Shown here in pieces: positions 1 through 7,354 of a stretch of 49,922 nucleotides of DNA (its first letter is position 1; every line of letters starts with the position of its first letter). The stretch spans positions 1-49,922 of the forward strand of contig DASZPL010000004.1 of assembly GCA_035550315.1 (NCBI GenBank). The letters are read 5' to 3'. Position numbers and translations under genes: made by a program. A model generated the notes under the pieces. The model ran no database searches. It saw nothing but the letters and a program-made list of their open reading frames with translations, and was not told the DNA's origin. This DNA comes from DASZPL01 sp035550315 (GTDB lineage: Bacteria; Actinomycetota; Actinomycetes; JAFAQI01).

Positions 1-2
1 CC

Positions 3-131
3 TCGGGAGCGCGGCTCGCGCTGACGCTCGCGCTGGAGCTGCGGCGGCGCGGCGGCGGCCTCGGCGCGGCGGCGCTGTGCGGCGGCGGCGGCCAGGGCGA
101 CGCGCTGCTGCTTCGCGTCCCGCCCGCGTGA
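3..131 (+). CDS. C-terminal end of an acetyl-CoA acetyltransferase (thiolase), truncated by the window edge
   Basis: An open frame runs in from the left edge and stops at 129-131. Its 42 residues contain SGARL near the start and ALCGGGGQGDALL near the end. This is the usual thiolase C-terminus, in which the cysteine of C-x-G-G-G-x-G acts as the second catalytic Cys/base. Thiolases condense or cleave acyl-CoAs, which fits the following acyl-CoA mutase, MeaB and enoyl-CoA hydratase genes. The N-terminal domain and nucleophilic cysteine lie outside the window, so the exact subfamily cannot be given. Confidence 0.75.
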   Translation, partial: SGARLALTLALELRRRGGGLGAAALCGGGGQGDALLLRVPPA

Positions 132-175
132 TCATCGCCGCTTGCCGTTGCACTAGGAACGTCAGATGGCGATGA
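132..175. repeat. Imperfect palindromic repeat, copy 1, overlapping the meaB start
   Basis: Arms TCATCGCC (132-139) and GGCGATGA (168-175) are complementary, with an inner CGTT/AACG pair (146-149 and 158-161). The right half, AACGTCAGATGGCGATGA at 158-175, recurs exactly at 27212-27229 in a second palindrome. The repeat fills the gap between thiolase and meaB and carries both candidate ATG starts of meaB. Confidence 0.8.
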
Positions 176-1116
176 GTGTTGCGGAGCTGGTGCCGCGGGC
201 GCGTGACGGCGATCCCCGCAGCGTCGCCCGGCTGATCTCGATGGTCGAGAACGCCTCGTCCGACGTGCGCGAGCTCACCGCCGCGCTGATGCCGTACGCC
301 GGCAAAGCGCACACCGTTGGCCTGACCGGTTCGCCCGGCGTCGGCAAATCGACGATCACGGGCGCGCTGATCGCGGCGTACCGCGCCGAGGGCAAGCGGG
401 TCGGCGTGCTCGCGGTCGACCCGACCTCGCCGTTCAGCGGTGGCGCCCTGCTCGGCGACCGGGTGCGGATGCAGGAGCACGCGACCGACACCGGCGTCTA
501 CATCCGGTCGATGGGCACCCGCGGCGCGCTCGGTGGCGTGGCCGCGGCGACCCCGCAGGCGGTGCGGGTGCTCGACGCCGCCGGGTGCGACGTCGTCCTC
601 GTCGAGACCGTCGGCGTCGGCCAGGCCGAGGTCGCCATCGCCTCGCTCGCAGACACGACGGTGGTGATGTTGGCGCCGGGCCTCGGCGACGGCATCCAGG
701 CGGCCAAGGCCGGGCTGCTCGAGGTTGCCGACATCTTCGTCGTCAACAAGGCCGACCGTGACGGCGCCGACGAAGTCGTGCGCGACCTCCGGACGATGCA
801 GTCGCTCGGCGACCGGGCGGAGCCGGATGGTTGGCGGCCGGCCATCCGCAAGACCGTCGCCGCCCGCGCCGAAGGCGTCGACGACCTGGTGGCCACGATC
901 GCCAAGCACCAGGACTGGCTCGCCGCCAGCGGTGCCCTCGGCGAGCGTCGCCGGCGCCGCGCGGCGGAGGAGATCGAGGCGCTCGTGCTGGTCGCGCTGC
1001 GTGCCGAGACCGCGGATCCGCACGGGCGCGGGTTGCTCGACGAGCTGGCGGCGAAGGTCGCCGCGTCCGATCTCGACCCGTACGCCGCGGCCGACCAGCT
1101 GCTCGCCAACTCCTGA
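166..1116 (+). CDS. meaB: Methylmalonyl-CoA-mutase-associated G-protein chaperone MeaB (ArgK family)
   Basis: A 316-residue GTPase that loads and protects adenosylcobalamin-dependent acyl-CoA mutases in the cytoplasm. Visible motifs are the P-loop GSPGVGKST at residues 55-63, DPTSPFSGGALLGDR at 85-99 (family signature and switch region), ETVGVGQ at 147-153 (G3) and NKAD at 194-197 (G4). Length is normal for the family. Two ATGs, at 166 and 172, are both possible and both lie in the right arm of a palindromic repeat; no good Shine-Dalgarno precedes either. The gene sits 69 bp upstream of an acyl-CoA mutase large subunit, its probable client. Function is well established for the family; the specific mutase served here is inferred from adjacency. 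Confidence 0.95.
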   Translation: MAMSVAELVPRARDGDPRSVARLISMVENASSDVRELTAALMPYAGKAHTVGLTGSPGVGKSTITGALIAAYRAEGKRVGVLAVDPTSPFSGGALLGDRVRMQEHATDTGVYIRSMGTRGALGGVAAATPQAVRVLDAAGCDVVLVETVGVGQAEVAIASLADTTVVMLAPGLGDGIQAAKAGLLEVADIFVVNKADRDGADEVVRDLRTMQSLGDRAEPDGWRPAIRKTVAARAEGVDDLVATIAKHQDWLAASGALGERRRRRAAEEIEALVLVALRAETADPHGRGLLDELAAKVAASDLDPYAAADQLLANS

Positions 1117-1155
1117 AGCGCAGCGTCGCCGGCCGACGGCACGCCGCCCAGACCG

Positions 1156-1179
1156 ATTAGTTGGACGTCCAAGTAATAT
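1156..1179 (+). promoter_or_regulatory. Leaderless promoter of the acyl-CoA mutase overlapped by a palindromic operator
   Basis: A near-perfect 22-bp palindrome (1156-1177) has core TTGGACGTCCAA at 1161-1172 and outer ATTA/TAAT arms, with one mismatched pair. It overlaps a -10 hexamer TAATAT at 1174-1179. Exactly 6 nt separate the -10 from the GTG at 1186, the geometry of an actinobacterial leaderless transcript. The symmetry suggests a dimeric repressor such as a TetR-type protein; no such regulator gene is in the window. Confidence 0.7.
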
Positions 1180-1185
1180 GGGCGG

Positions 1186-2859
1186 GTGAACTCCGAGGAC
1201 GTCGCTGCCGGGCGGCAGCGCTGGCAACAGCGGTTTGACGCGGCGCCGAAGCGCGACGAGGAGTTCACGACGCTCTCCGGCGTCGAGGTCGACCCGGTCT
1301 ACGGCCCGGCCGATGGCGACGCGCCGGCGGGTTTCGAGCGGATCGGGTGGCCGGGCGAGTTCCCGTTCACCCGCGGGCTCTATCCGACCGGCTACCGCGG
1401 CAAGTCCTGGACGATCCGCCAGTTCGCCGGCTTCGGCAACGCGCACCAGACCAACGAGCGCTACAAGATGATCCTCGACGCCGGCGGCCATGGGCTGTCG
1501 GTCGCGTTCGACATGCCGACCCTGATGGGTCGTGACTCCGACGACGCGAAGGCGCTCGGCGAGGTCGGGCACTGCGGCGTCGCGATCGACTCGGCCATCG
1601 ACATGGACGCGCTGTTCGCCGGCATCCCGCTGGCCGAGGTCACCACGTCGATGACGATCAGCGGCCCTGCCGTACCGATCTTCTGCATGTACCTGGTCGC
1701 GGCCGAGCGGCAGGGCGCCGACATCGGCGTGCTCGACGGCACCCTGCAGACCGACATCTTCAAGGAGTACATCGCGCAGAAGGAGTGGCTGTTCGCGCCG
1801 GAGCCGCACCTGCGGTTGATCGGTGACCTGATGGAGTTCTGCGCCGCCGAGATCCCGCGCTACAAGCCGATCTCGATCTCCGGCTACCACATCCGCGAGG
1901 CCGGCTCGACCGCTGCGCAGGAGCTCGCGTTCACCCTCGCCGACGGGTTCGGGTACGTCGAGCTCGGGCTGGCGCGCGGCCTCGACGTGAACCAGTTCGC
2001 GCCCTCGCTGTCGTTCTTCTTCGACGCCCACATCGACTTCTTCGAAGAGATCGCGAAGTTCCGCGCCGCCCGGCGGATCTGGGCGCGGTGGATGCGCGAC
2101 GTCTACGGCGCGACCGACCCTCGCGCGCAGTGGATGCGGTTCCACACCCAGACGGCCGGCGTCTCCTTGACCGCTCAGCAGCCCGACAACAACGTGGTGC
2201 GCACCGCGATCGAAGCGCTGGCTGCCGTCCTCGGCGGCACCAACTCGCTGCACACCAACGCCCTCGACGAGGTGTTGGCGCTGCCGAGCGAGAAGGCCGC
2301 GGAGATCGCGCTTCGCACCCAGCAGGTGCTGATGGAGGAGACCGGCGTCACCAACGTCGTCGATCCGCTGGGCGGCTCCTGGTACGTCGAGGCGCTGACC
2401 GACAAGATCGAGGCGGACGCCGAAGCGATCTTCACCCGGATCCGGGAGATGGGCTCGGACGGTTCGATGACCTCGGGCATCCTGCGCGGCGTCGAGGACG
2501 GCTGGTTCACCTCCGAGATCGCCGATGCTGCCTTCGTCTACCAGCAGAAGCTCGAGAAGGGCGACAAGCGGGTCGTCGGCGTCAACGTGCAACAGGACAC
2601 GATCGTCGGCGAGCTGCCGATCCTGCGGGTGTCCGACGAGGTGGAAGCCGAGCAGCGCCGGGCACTCGCGCAGCGGCGCGCGGATCGCGACGCCGCCGAG
2701 GTCGAGCGGACGTTGGCGCAACTCGTGGAGACCGCGCGCGGTGACGGCAACCTGGTGCCGCCGATGCTGGCCGCGGCACGCGCCGAAGCCACGCTGGGTG
2801 AGATCTGCGGCACGCTTCGCGACGTCTTCGGCGAGTACAGAGAACCCGCCCGGTTCTGA
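1186..2859 (+). CDS. icmA: Acyl-CoA mutase large subunit, isobutyryl-CoA mutase type (B12-dependent)
   Basis: A 557-residue TIM-barrel catalytic subunit of the methylmalonyl-CoA mutase family, without the C-terminal B12-binding domain (no DxHxxG after about residue 520). Family blocks include YPTGYRGKSWTIRQFAGF near residue 66, LSVAFDMPT near 104, SISGYHIREAGS near 226 and GGTNSLHTN near 350. The residues that position the substrate carboxylate in methylmalonyl-CoA mutase (Tyr89 and Arg207 in the Propionibacterium enzyme) are here Phe80 and Gln198. As I recall, these are the residues and numbers of isobutyryl-CoA mutase, which interconverts isobutyryl-CoA and n-butyryl-CoA. The GTG start matches a leaderless promoter. 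The small B12-binding partner (IcmB) is not in the window. A related acyl-CoA mutase specificity cannot be excluded. Confidence 0.85.
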   Translation: MNSEDVAAGRQRWQQRFDAAPKRDEEFTTLSGVEVDPVYGPADGDAPAGFERIGWPGEFPFTRGLYPTGYRGKSWTIRQFAGFGNAHQTNERYKMILDAGGHGLSVAFDMPTLMGRDSDDAKALGEVGHCGVAIDSAIDMDALFAGIPLAEVTTSMTISGPAVPIFCMYLVAAERQGADIGVLDGTLQTDIFKEYIAQKEWLFAPEPHLRLIGDLMEFCAAEIPRYKPISISGYHIREAGSTAAQELAFTLADGFGYVELGLARGLDVNQFAPSLSFFFDAHIDFFEEIAKFRAARRIWARWMRDVYGATDPRAQWMRFHTQTAGVSLTAQQPDNNVVRTAIEALAAVLGGTNSLHTNALDEVLALPSEKAAEIALRTQQVLMEETGVTNVVDPLGGSWYVEALTDKIEADAEAIFTRIREMGSDGSMTSGILRGVEDGWFTSEIADAAFVYQQKLEKGDKRVVGVNVQQDTIVGELPILRVSDEVEAEQRRALAQRRADRDAAEVERTLAQLVETARGDGNLVPPMLAAARAEATLGEICGTLRDVFGEYREPARF

Positions 2860-2867
2860 CGCCCGCA

Positions 2868-2873
2868 TAAGGT
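2868..2873 (+). promoter_or_regulatory. -10 element of a leaderless promoter for the thioredoxin-TPR gene
   Basis: TAAGGT lies 6 nt upstream of the GTG at 2880, in the short gap after the mutase gene. No Shine-Dalgarno is visible. Confidence 0.5.
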
Positions 2874-2879
2874 GAAGCC

Positions 2880-3803
2880 GTGAGCATGCGGCCGAACGAG
2901 TTGCGGCTGCCGGGTGCGGTCGACCTGTCGGCGCTGAAGCAGCCGCCGCCACCACCGCCCGGAGCCGCGCCGCCGGCGACCGGCGGCGTCGTCGTGGACG
3001 TCACCGAGGCGAGCTTCGAGGCCGAGGTCGTCAACCGGTCGATGACCGTCCCCGTCGTGATCGACTTCTGGGCGGACTGGTGCGGTCCGTGCAAGCAGCT
3101 CTCGCCGGTCTTGGAGAAGCTCGCGGCCGACGACGGCGGCCGATGGGTGCTCGCCAAGATCGACGTCGACGCGCAGCAGCGGCTGGCGCAGGCGTTCCAG
3201 GTGCAGAGCATCCCGTCGGTGCTTGCGGTCATTGGCGGGCAGCCGGTGCCGCTGTTCCAAGGCGCGTTGCCGGAGGCGCAGGTCCGGGCCGTGCTCGACG
3301 AGGTGCTGCGCGTCGCCGCCGCCAATGGCGTCACCGGCCGGGTGAGCGCCGGCCCGGCGACCGATGACGAGGCTGCACCCGAGCCGACGGTCGACCCGCT
3401 GCTCGACCAGGCGACCCAGGCGATGCAGCGCGGCGACTTCGCGGCGGCCGCGGCGGCGTACCAGTCGCTGCTCGACCGAAATCCCGGCGATGCCGCCGCC
3501 AAGGCCGGCCTCGCGGCGGCCGGGCTCAAGCAGCGGCTGCAGGGAGTCGACGCGCAGGCCGTCCGACAGCGGGCCGACGGCGATCCCGCCGACCTCGACG
3601 CACAGCTCGCCGCTGCCGATGTGCAGATCGACAGCGGCGACGTCGACGGTGCCTGGCGTCGGTTAGCCGAAGCGGTGCGGACCAGCAGCGGCGACGAGCG
3701 CGACCGGATCCGCCAACACATGGTCGGGTTGTTCGACCTGTTCATGCCCGATGATCCGCGGCTGGCCGCCGGCCGTCGCGCCCTGACGAACGCGCTGTTC
3801 TGA
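2880..3803 (+). CDS. Thioredoxin-domain protein with C-terminal TPR-like repeats (CnoX/YbbN type)
   Basis: A 307-residue cytoplasmic protein with no signal peptide. A proline-rich linker (about residues 20-32) precedes a thioredoxin fold with active site WCGPC (Trp67-Cys71) and the cis-Pro region SIPSV near 107. An alanine-rich helical C-terminal half (about 155-307) resembles the TPR tail of chaperedoxins such as CnoX, which hold oxidised proteins and hand them to chaperones. The intact CxxC means redox activity is possible, unlike E. coli CnoX (SxxC). Start: GTG at 2880, 6 nt after a -10 hexamer; an ATG at 2886 is the alternative. Its TGA overlaps the next gene's ATG by one base, so the two are probably translationally coupled. 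Confidence 0.85.
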   Translation: MSMRPNELRLPGAVDLSALKQPPPPPPGAAPPATGGVVVDVTEASFEAEVVNRSMTVPVVIDFWADWCGPCKQLSPVLEKLAADDGGRWVLAKIDVDAQQRLAQAFQVQSIPSVLAVIGGQPVPLFQGALPEAQVRAVLDEVLRVAAANGVTGRVSAGPATDDEAAPEPTVDPLLDQATQAMQRGDFAAAAAAYQSLLDRNPGDAAAKAGLAAAGLKQRLQGVDAQAVRQRADGDPADLDAQLAAADVQIDSGDVDGAWRRLAEAVRTSSGDERDRIRQHMVGLFDLFMPDDPRLAAGRRALTNALF

Positions 3804-4582
3804 TGGCGGAGTTCGTGACCCTCGAGGTCGACGACGGGATCGGGACGATCCGGCTCGATCGACCTCCGATGAACGCGCTCAACGCTCAGGTGCAGGAGGA
3901 GCTGCGGGCCGCGGCTCACGAAGCGTCCGACCGTCACGACGTCCGGGCGGTCGTGCTGTACGGCGGGCCCAAGCTGTTCGCCGCCGGCGCCGACATCAAG
4001 GAGATGTCGACCGCGAGCTACACCGACATGGTCGACCGCGCGACCGCGCTGTCGAGCTCCTTCACCGCCGTCGCACGGATCCCGAAGCCGGTCGTGGCGG
4101 CCGTCACGGGCTACGCCCTCGGTGGTGGCTGCGAGCTGGCGCTCTGCGCCGATCGTCGGGTCGCGGCCGAAGACGCCCAGCTCGGCCAGCCCGAGATTTT
4201 GCTCGGCATCATCCCCGGGGCGGGCGGCACGCAGCGGCTGCCGCGGCTGATCGGACCGGCGAAGGCCAAGGACCTGTGCTTCACCGGACGGTTCGTCCGC
4301 GCGGACGAGGCGCTGCGGATCGGGCTGGTCGACGAGGTGGTGCCGTCGGACGAGGTCTACGAGACCGCGCTGCGCTGGGCACGCCAGTTCGCCCATGGTC
4401 CGGCGTACGCACTGCGCGCCGCCAAGGAGGCGATCGACCTCGGCCTCGAGGCCGATCTCGACACCGGTCTGGCAATCGAGCGGCAGCAGTTCACCGCCTT
4501 GTTCGCCACCGAGGACCAGACCACCGGCATGGAATCCTTCATCAAAGAGGGGCCGGGGAAGGCGAAGTTCGCCGGCCGCTAA
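3803..4582 (+). CDS. Enoyl-CoA hydratase (crotonase family)
   Basis: 259 residues, the normal crotonase length. It hydrates trans-2-enoyl-CoA to 3-hydroxyacyl-CoA in fatty-acid or branched-chain acyl-CoA degradation. The oxyanion-hole segment FAAGADIKEM (59-68) and the second oxyanion Gly in GGGCELAL are present. Both catalytic glutamates of true hydratases can be assigned: Glu111 in GGGCE and Glu131 in QPEILLGIIPGAGG. This argues against an isomerase or a degenerate paralogue. It overlaps the preceding stop codon by one base (TGATG). Its 3' end overlaps the convergent toxin-like gene by 4 bp, an unusually tight boundary next to a likely mobile module. The exact substrate is unknown. Confidence 0.9.
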   Translation: MAEFVTLEVDDGIGTIRLDRPPMNALNAQVQEELRAAAHEASDRHDVRAVVLYGGPKLFAAGADIKEMSTASYTDMVDRATALSSSFTAVARIPKPVVAAVTGYALGGGCELALCADRRVAAEDAQLGQPEILLGIIPGAGGTQRLPRLIGPAKAKDLCFTGRFVRADEALRIGLVDEVVPSDEVYETALRWARQFAHGPAYALRAAKEAIDLGLEADLDTGLAIERQQFTALFATEDQTTGMESFIKEGPGKAKFAGR

Positions 4583-5097
4583 CGGCGGCGCCGGGCCTCG
4601 GCGCGGGCTCGGGTCTCTCGGGCGACCAGCTCGCGGAGCACCGGCAGGACGCGGCGGTCCTTGTCGCGACCGGCCGCCTCTTTCGAGCGCACGATGTCAG
4701 CGAGCGACGCTACGCACACGTCAACGCCGCGGATTCGGATCGTGAGGGCGTCGCGCCTCAGATCGTCGTACCCCCTCGTTCCCGAGGGCTGCACCGTGAC
4801 ATCAAGGTCGCCATACCTTGTGGACAGGTTCCAAATCATCACAGCAGCAAGCGAGTCGGCGTCGTGATCGAACGGTAGCGGGTCGGTCCCCTGCGCTCGA
4901 ACTTTCGCATCTAGTTCAAACAGGGCGTCCGAGAGGCGCGCATAGTTCTCGTGATCGGTGCGCGGCGTGACGTCAATGTCGTTGGTCGGAAACGGTGAGC
5001 CGTGAGTGATCGCCGCGAAGCCTCCGATGAGCACGAAGTCAACGCGATGCTTGTGCAGGACCCGGAGAATCGCTTCGCCGTTGAAGATCTCATGCAT
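4579..5097 (-). CDS. Nucleotidyltransferase-fold protein, putative toxin of an XRE/NTase pair (AbiEii/MNT-like)
   Basis: 172 residues with a minimal nucleotidyltransferase core. A glycine pair GG (25-26) begins the turn, followed by TNDIDV with metal-binding Asp40 and Asp42, and a later YGDLDV supplying Asp97/Asp99. The C-terminus is strongly basic (RARAEARRRR). Such proteins include AbiEii/MenT-type toxins that transfer nucleotides to tRNA acceptor ends; the substrate here is unknown. The start at 5097 overlaps the end of the upstream XRE gene by 8 bp, so the pair is coupled with the DNA-binding partner first. Base composition is visibly less GC-biased than in the neighbours, consistent with acquisition by transfer. 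A non-toxin NTase is possible. Confidence 0.7.
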   Translation of the reverse strand: MHEIFNGEAILRVLHKHRVDFVLIGGFAAITHGSPFPTNDIDVTPRTDHENYARLSDALFELDAKVRAQGTDPLPFDHDADSLAAVMIWNLSTRYGDLDVTVQPSGTRGYDDLRRDALTIRIRGVDVCVASLADIVRSKEAAGRDKDRRVLPVLRELVARETRARAEARRRR

Positions 5098-5428
5098 CGG
5101 CTAGCTCTTGCTCGTGGGCTTGTCTCGCGAGCCGAAGCGCGTTCGCGAAACGCATTCCGGCATACATGTCGTCCAAACGCTCGTCGATGTGGCGGCGTAG
5201 CTTCGCTTCGGCCTGAGCGAGGTCGGAGTCGTCGTACGGGTCGAGGGCGACCAGCAGGCTGAAGCCGCAGTGCCGCAGCAACGTCTGCACCTGCTCGAGC
5301 GACGGCGAGGTGCGGCCGCTTTCCAGCCGCGCGATCGCGGACTGCGTGGTGCCGGCGCGGGTTGCCAGCTCGCGTTGCGTGATGCCCGCCCGCCGTCGGG
5401 CTTCGCGAACCAGGTCGCCACCGAGCAT
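5090..5428 (-). CDS. XRE-family helix-turn-helix protein, putative antitoxin and autorepressor
   Basis: 112 residues. The N-terminal half is a Cro/C1-type HTH (VREARRRAGITQRELA, then TTQSAIARLESGRTSPSLEQ), and a helical C-terminus (about 70-112) could bind the toxin. It is the first gene of the pair, 8 bp overlapping with the nucleotidyltransferase gene. The ATG at 5428 has no Shine-Dalgarno; it lies 6 nt downstream (minus strand) of a TATGCT -10 hexamer, so the transcript is probably leaderless. A perfect 18-bp palindrome overlaps that -10, as expected for an autoregulated antitoxin. The antitoxin role is inferred from arrangement, not shown. Confidence 0.75.
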   Translation of the reverse strand: MLGGDLVREARRRAGITQRELATRAGTTQSAIARLESGRTSPSLEQVQTLLRHCGFSLLVALDPYDDSDLAQAEAKLRRHIDERLDDMYAGMRFANALRLARQAHEQELADA

Positions 5429-5434
5429 GGCGAT

Positions 5435-5454
5435 AGCATAGCAGATCTGCTATG
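5435..5454 (-). promoter_or_regulatory. Promoter/operator of the XRE-nucleotidyltransferase pair
   Basis: CATAGCAGATCTGCTATG at 5437-5454 is a perfect 18-bp palindrome. On the minus strand it overlaps the -10 hexamer TATGCT (5435-5440), which is 6 nt from the ATG at 5428. The arrangement is classical for repression by the adjacent HTH protein. Confidence 0.8.
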
Positions 5455-5530
5455 ACAGCCGAAGTGGCAGGCCGGAAGGCTTCCGGTCTGCGTTCGCCGT
5501 CGGCGGAAGAAAACCGTTGGTAGCGCTGAG

Positions 5531-5536
5531 TACGGT
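5531..5536 (+). promoter_or_regulatory. -10 element of a leaderless promoter for the ABC exporter operon
   Basis: TACGGT lies exactly 6 nt upstream of the GTG at 5543. No Shine-Dalgarno is visible before this start. Confidence 0.5.
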
Positions 5537-5542
5537 CGAAGG

Positions 5543-7354
5543 GTGGCCGTGACGGGGGACGAGGAGACGATCCGAACCCCCGAGGTCCCAGCCGCGGCCC
5601 GGCATTCCCGGTTCGCGGCGCTGTGGTGGTTGCGCTCCTACGCCGGCCCGTGGAAGCGGCAGATCATCGTGATGTTCGCCGCGGCAACGGTCGGCGTCGG
5701 CGCCAGCACGATCGTGCCGCTGGTCATCAAGGCGATCGTCAACGGCCCGATCGCCCACGGCAACCGCGGCCAGATCGTGCCGATGTTCTTCCTCGCGCTT
5801 GGCCTCGGCGTCGCCGAAGCCGGCCTGATCTGCCTGCGTCGCTACATCCAGTCGATCGCCGTCCTGATCGTCGAACGCGACATGCGTGACGACCTCTACG
5901 GCCACCTGCAGCGGCTCGCGGTCGACTTCCACGACCGGTGGGGCACCGGTCAGTTGCTGTCGCGCGCCACCACGGACCTGTCCACGATCCGCCGGTTCTT
6001 CGGCTTCGGTGCGATTTACCTGGTCGTCAACACGCTGCAGTACGTCGCGGTGCTCGTGCTGCTGATCGCGACGTACTGGCCGCTCGGCCTGGTGGTGAGC
6101 GTCTCGACGGTGCCGGTCATTGCGCTGGCCCGAAGCTTCGGTTCCGGGTACGCCGTCGCGGCGCGCCGGTTGCAGGACCAGCAGGGCGACCTGGCGACGC
6201 TGGCCGAGGAGGCGGCGAGCGGCATCCGGGTCACCAAGGCGTTCGGCCGCGGTCCGTTCCTCACCACGCGCTTCCTGCAGTCGGCGTCGTTGGTCCGCGA
6301 CTCGCAACTGCGGATGGTCGGTCTCGCCGGACGGTTCTGGTCGCTGCTGCAACTGATCCCGAACCTCACGATGGCGGTCGTCGTGCTGCTTGGCACGCTC
6401 GCCGTGGCCCACGGTTCGATGACGCTGGGTGCGCTGGTCGCGTTCGTGGCGCTGCTCGTGCTGCTGCAGTGGCCGGTGATCGACATCGGCTGGATCCTCG
6501 CGATGGCCGAGGAGGCGGCGAGTGCCGCGCGGCGGCTGGCCGAGGTCTTCGACACGCCGCCGGCGATCACCGACCGGCCGGGTGCGGCGGCACCGCGGCG
6601 CTCGCAGGGCCGGCTGCGGTTCGAGCATGTCCAGTTCCAGTTCCCGGACGCCGACGCGCCCGTGCTGTGCGACATCGACCTCGACATCGCGCCCGGCGAG
6701 ACGGTTGCGATCGTCGGTGCCACCGGTTCGGGCAAGACCACCCTGACCGCGCTGCCGTCGCGGCTTTACGACGTCACCGCCGGCCGGATCACGCTCGACG
6801 GTGTCGACGTCCGACACCTCCCGCTGGCCGTGCTGCGGCGCGAGGTGGCGATCGCGTTCGAGGACCCGCTGCTGTTCTCGATGAGTGTCCGGGAGAACCT
6901 CACGCTCGGCCGGCCGGACGCGTCGGACGCCGACGTGCAGGCCGCGCTCGATCTGGCGCAGGCGCGGTTCGTCGACGAGTTGCCGTGGGGCCTTGACACC
7001 CGGATCGGCGAGCAGGGGTTGTCGCTGTCCGGCGGGCAGCGCCAACGGCTGGCGCTCGCGCGAGCCGTGGTCGCGCGGCCATCCGTGCTGGTGCTGGACG
7101 ACCCGCTGTCGGCGCTCGACGTACACACCGAGGAACTGGTCGAGCAGGCGCTCGCCGCCGTGCTCGGCGAGACCACCGGCCTGATCGTCGTGCACCGCCC
7201 CTCCACCGTCGCGTTGGCCGATCGGGTGGCGCTGTTGAAGAACGGGACGCTGGCCGCCGTAGGCACCCACTCCGAGTTGATGAAGCTGCCCGAGTACGCC
7301 GAGATTTTGTCGGTCGATGATGTGGTCGACGCCGGCGCGGCGGTGTCGTCATGA
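5543..7354 (+). CDS. ABC exporter half-transporter, subunit 1, with a degenerate ATP site
   Basis: 603 residues: six-helix exporter membrane domain (about 35-340) fused to a nucleotide-binding domain (about 365-595). Walker A is GATGSGKTT (392-400), the signature LSGGQ (495-499) is perfect, and the H-loop histidine is His551. Two key positions deviate: the Q-loop glutamine is Glu440 (AFEDPLLF), and the catalytic glutamate after Walker B is Asp520 (VLDDP). In heterodimeric exporters such as TM287/288 and BmrCD the same kind of Glu-to-Asp change marks the non-hydrolysing site. It overlaps subunit 2 by 4 bp (ATGA). Substrate unknown; lipids, peptides or drugs are typical for the family. Confidence 0.92.
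   Translation: MAVTGDEETIRTPEVPAAARHSRFAALWWLRSYAGPWKRQIIVMFAAATVGVGASTIVPLVIKAIVNGPIAHGNRGQIVPMFFLALGLGVAEAGLICLRRYIQSIAVLIVERDMRDDLYGHLQRLAVDFHDRWGTGQLLSRATTDLSTIRRFFGFGAIYLVVNTLQYVAVLVLLIATYWPLGLVVSVSTVPVIALARSFGSGYAVAARRLQDQQGDLATLAEEAASGIRVTKAFGRGPFLTTRFLQSASLVRDSQLRMVGLAGRFWSLLQLIPNLTMAVVVLLGTLAVAHGSMTLGALVAFVALLVLLQWPVIDIGWILAMAEEAASAARRLAEVFDTPPAITDRPGAAAPRRSQGRLRFEHVQFQFPDADAPVLCDIDLDIAPGETVAIVGATGSGKTTLTALPSRLYDVTAGRITLDGVDVRHLPLAVLRREVAIAFEDPLLFSMSVRENLTLGRPDASDADVQAALDLAQARFVDELPWGLDTRIGEQGLSLSGGQRQRLALARAVVARPSVLVLDDPLSALDVHTEELVEQALAAVLGETTGLIVVHRPSTVALADRVALLKNGTLAAVGTHSELMKLPEYAEILSVDDVVDAGAAVSS

Noticed and set aside
2582..4396. 604-residue open frame on the minus strand
   Set aside because: Antisense to the thioredoxin-TPR and enoyl-CoA hydratase genes; Arg/Gly/His-rich composition typical of shadow frames in high-GC DNA.
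5450..7270. 606-residue open frame on the minus strand
   Set aside because: Fully antisense to the first ABC subunit; no recognisable domain and extreme Arg/Gln/His content.
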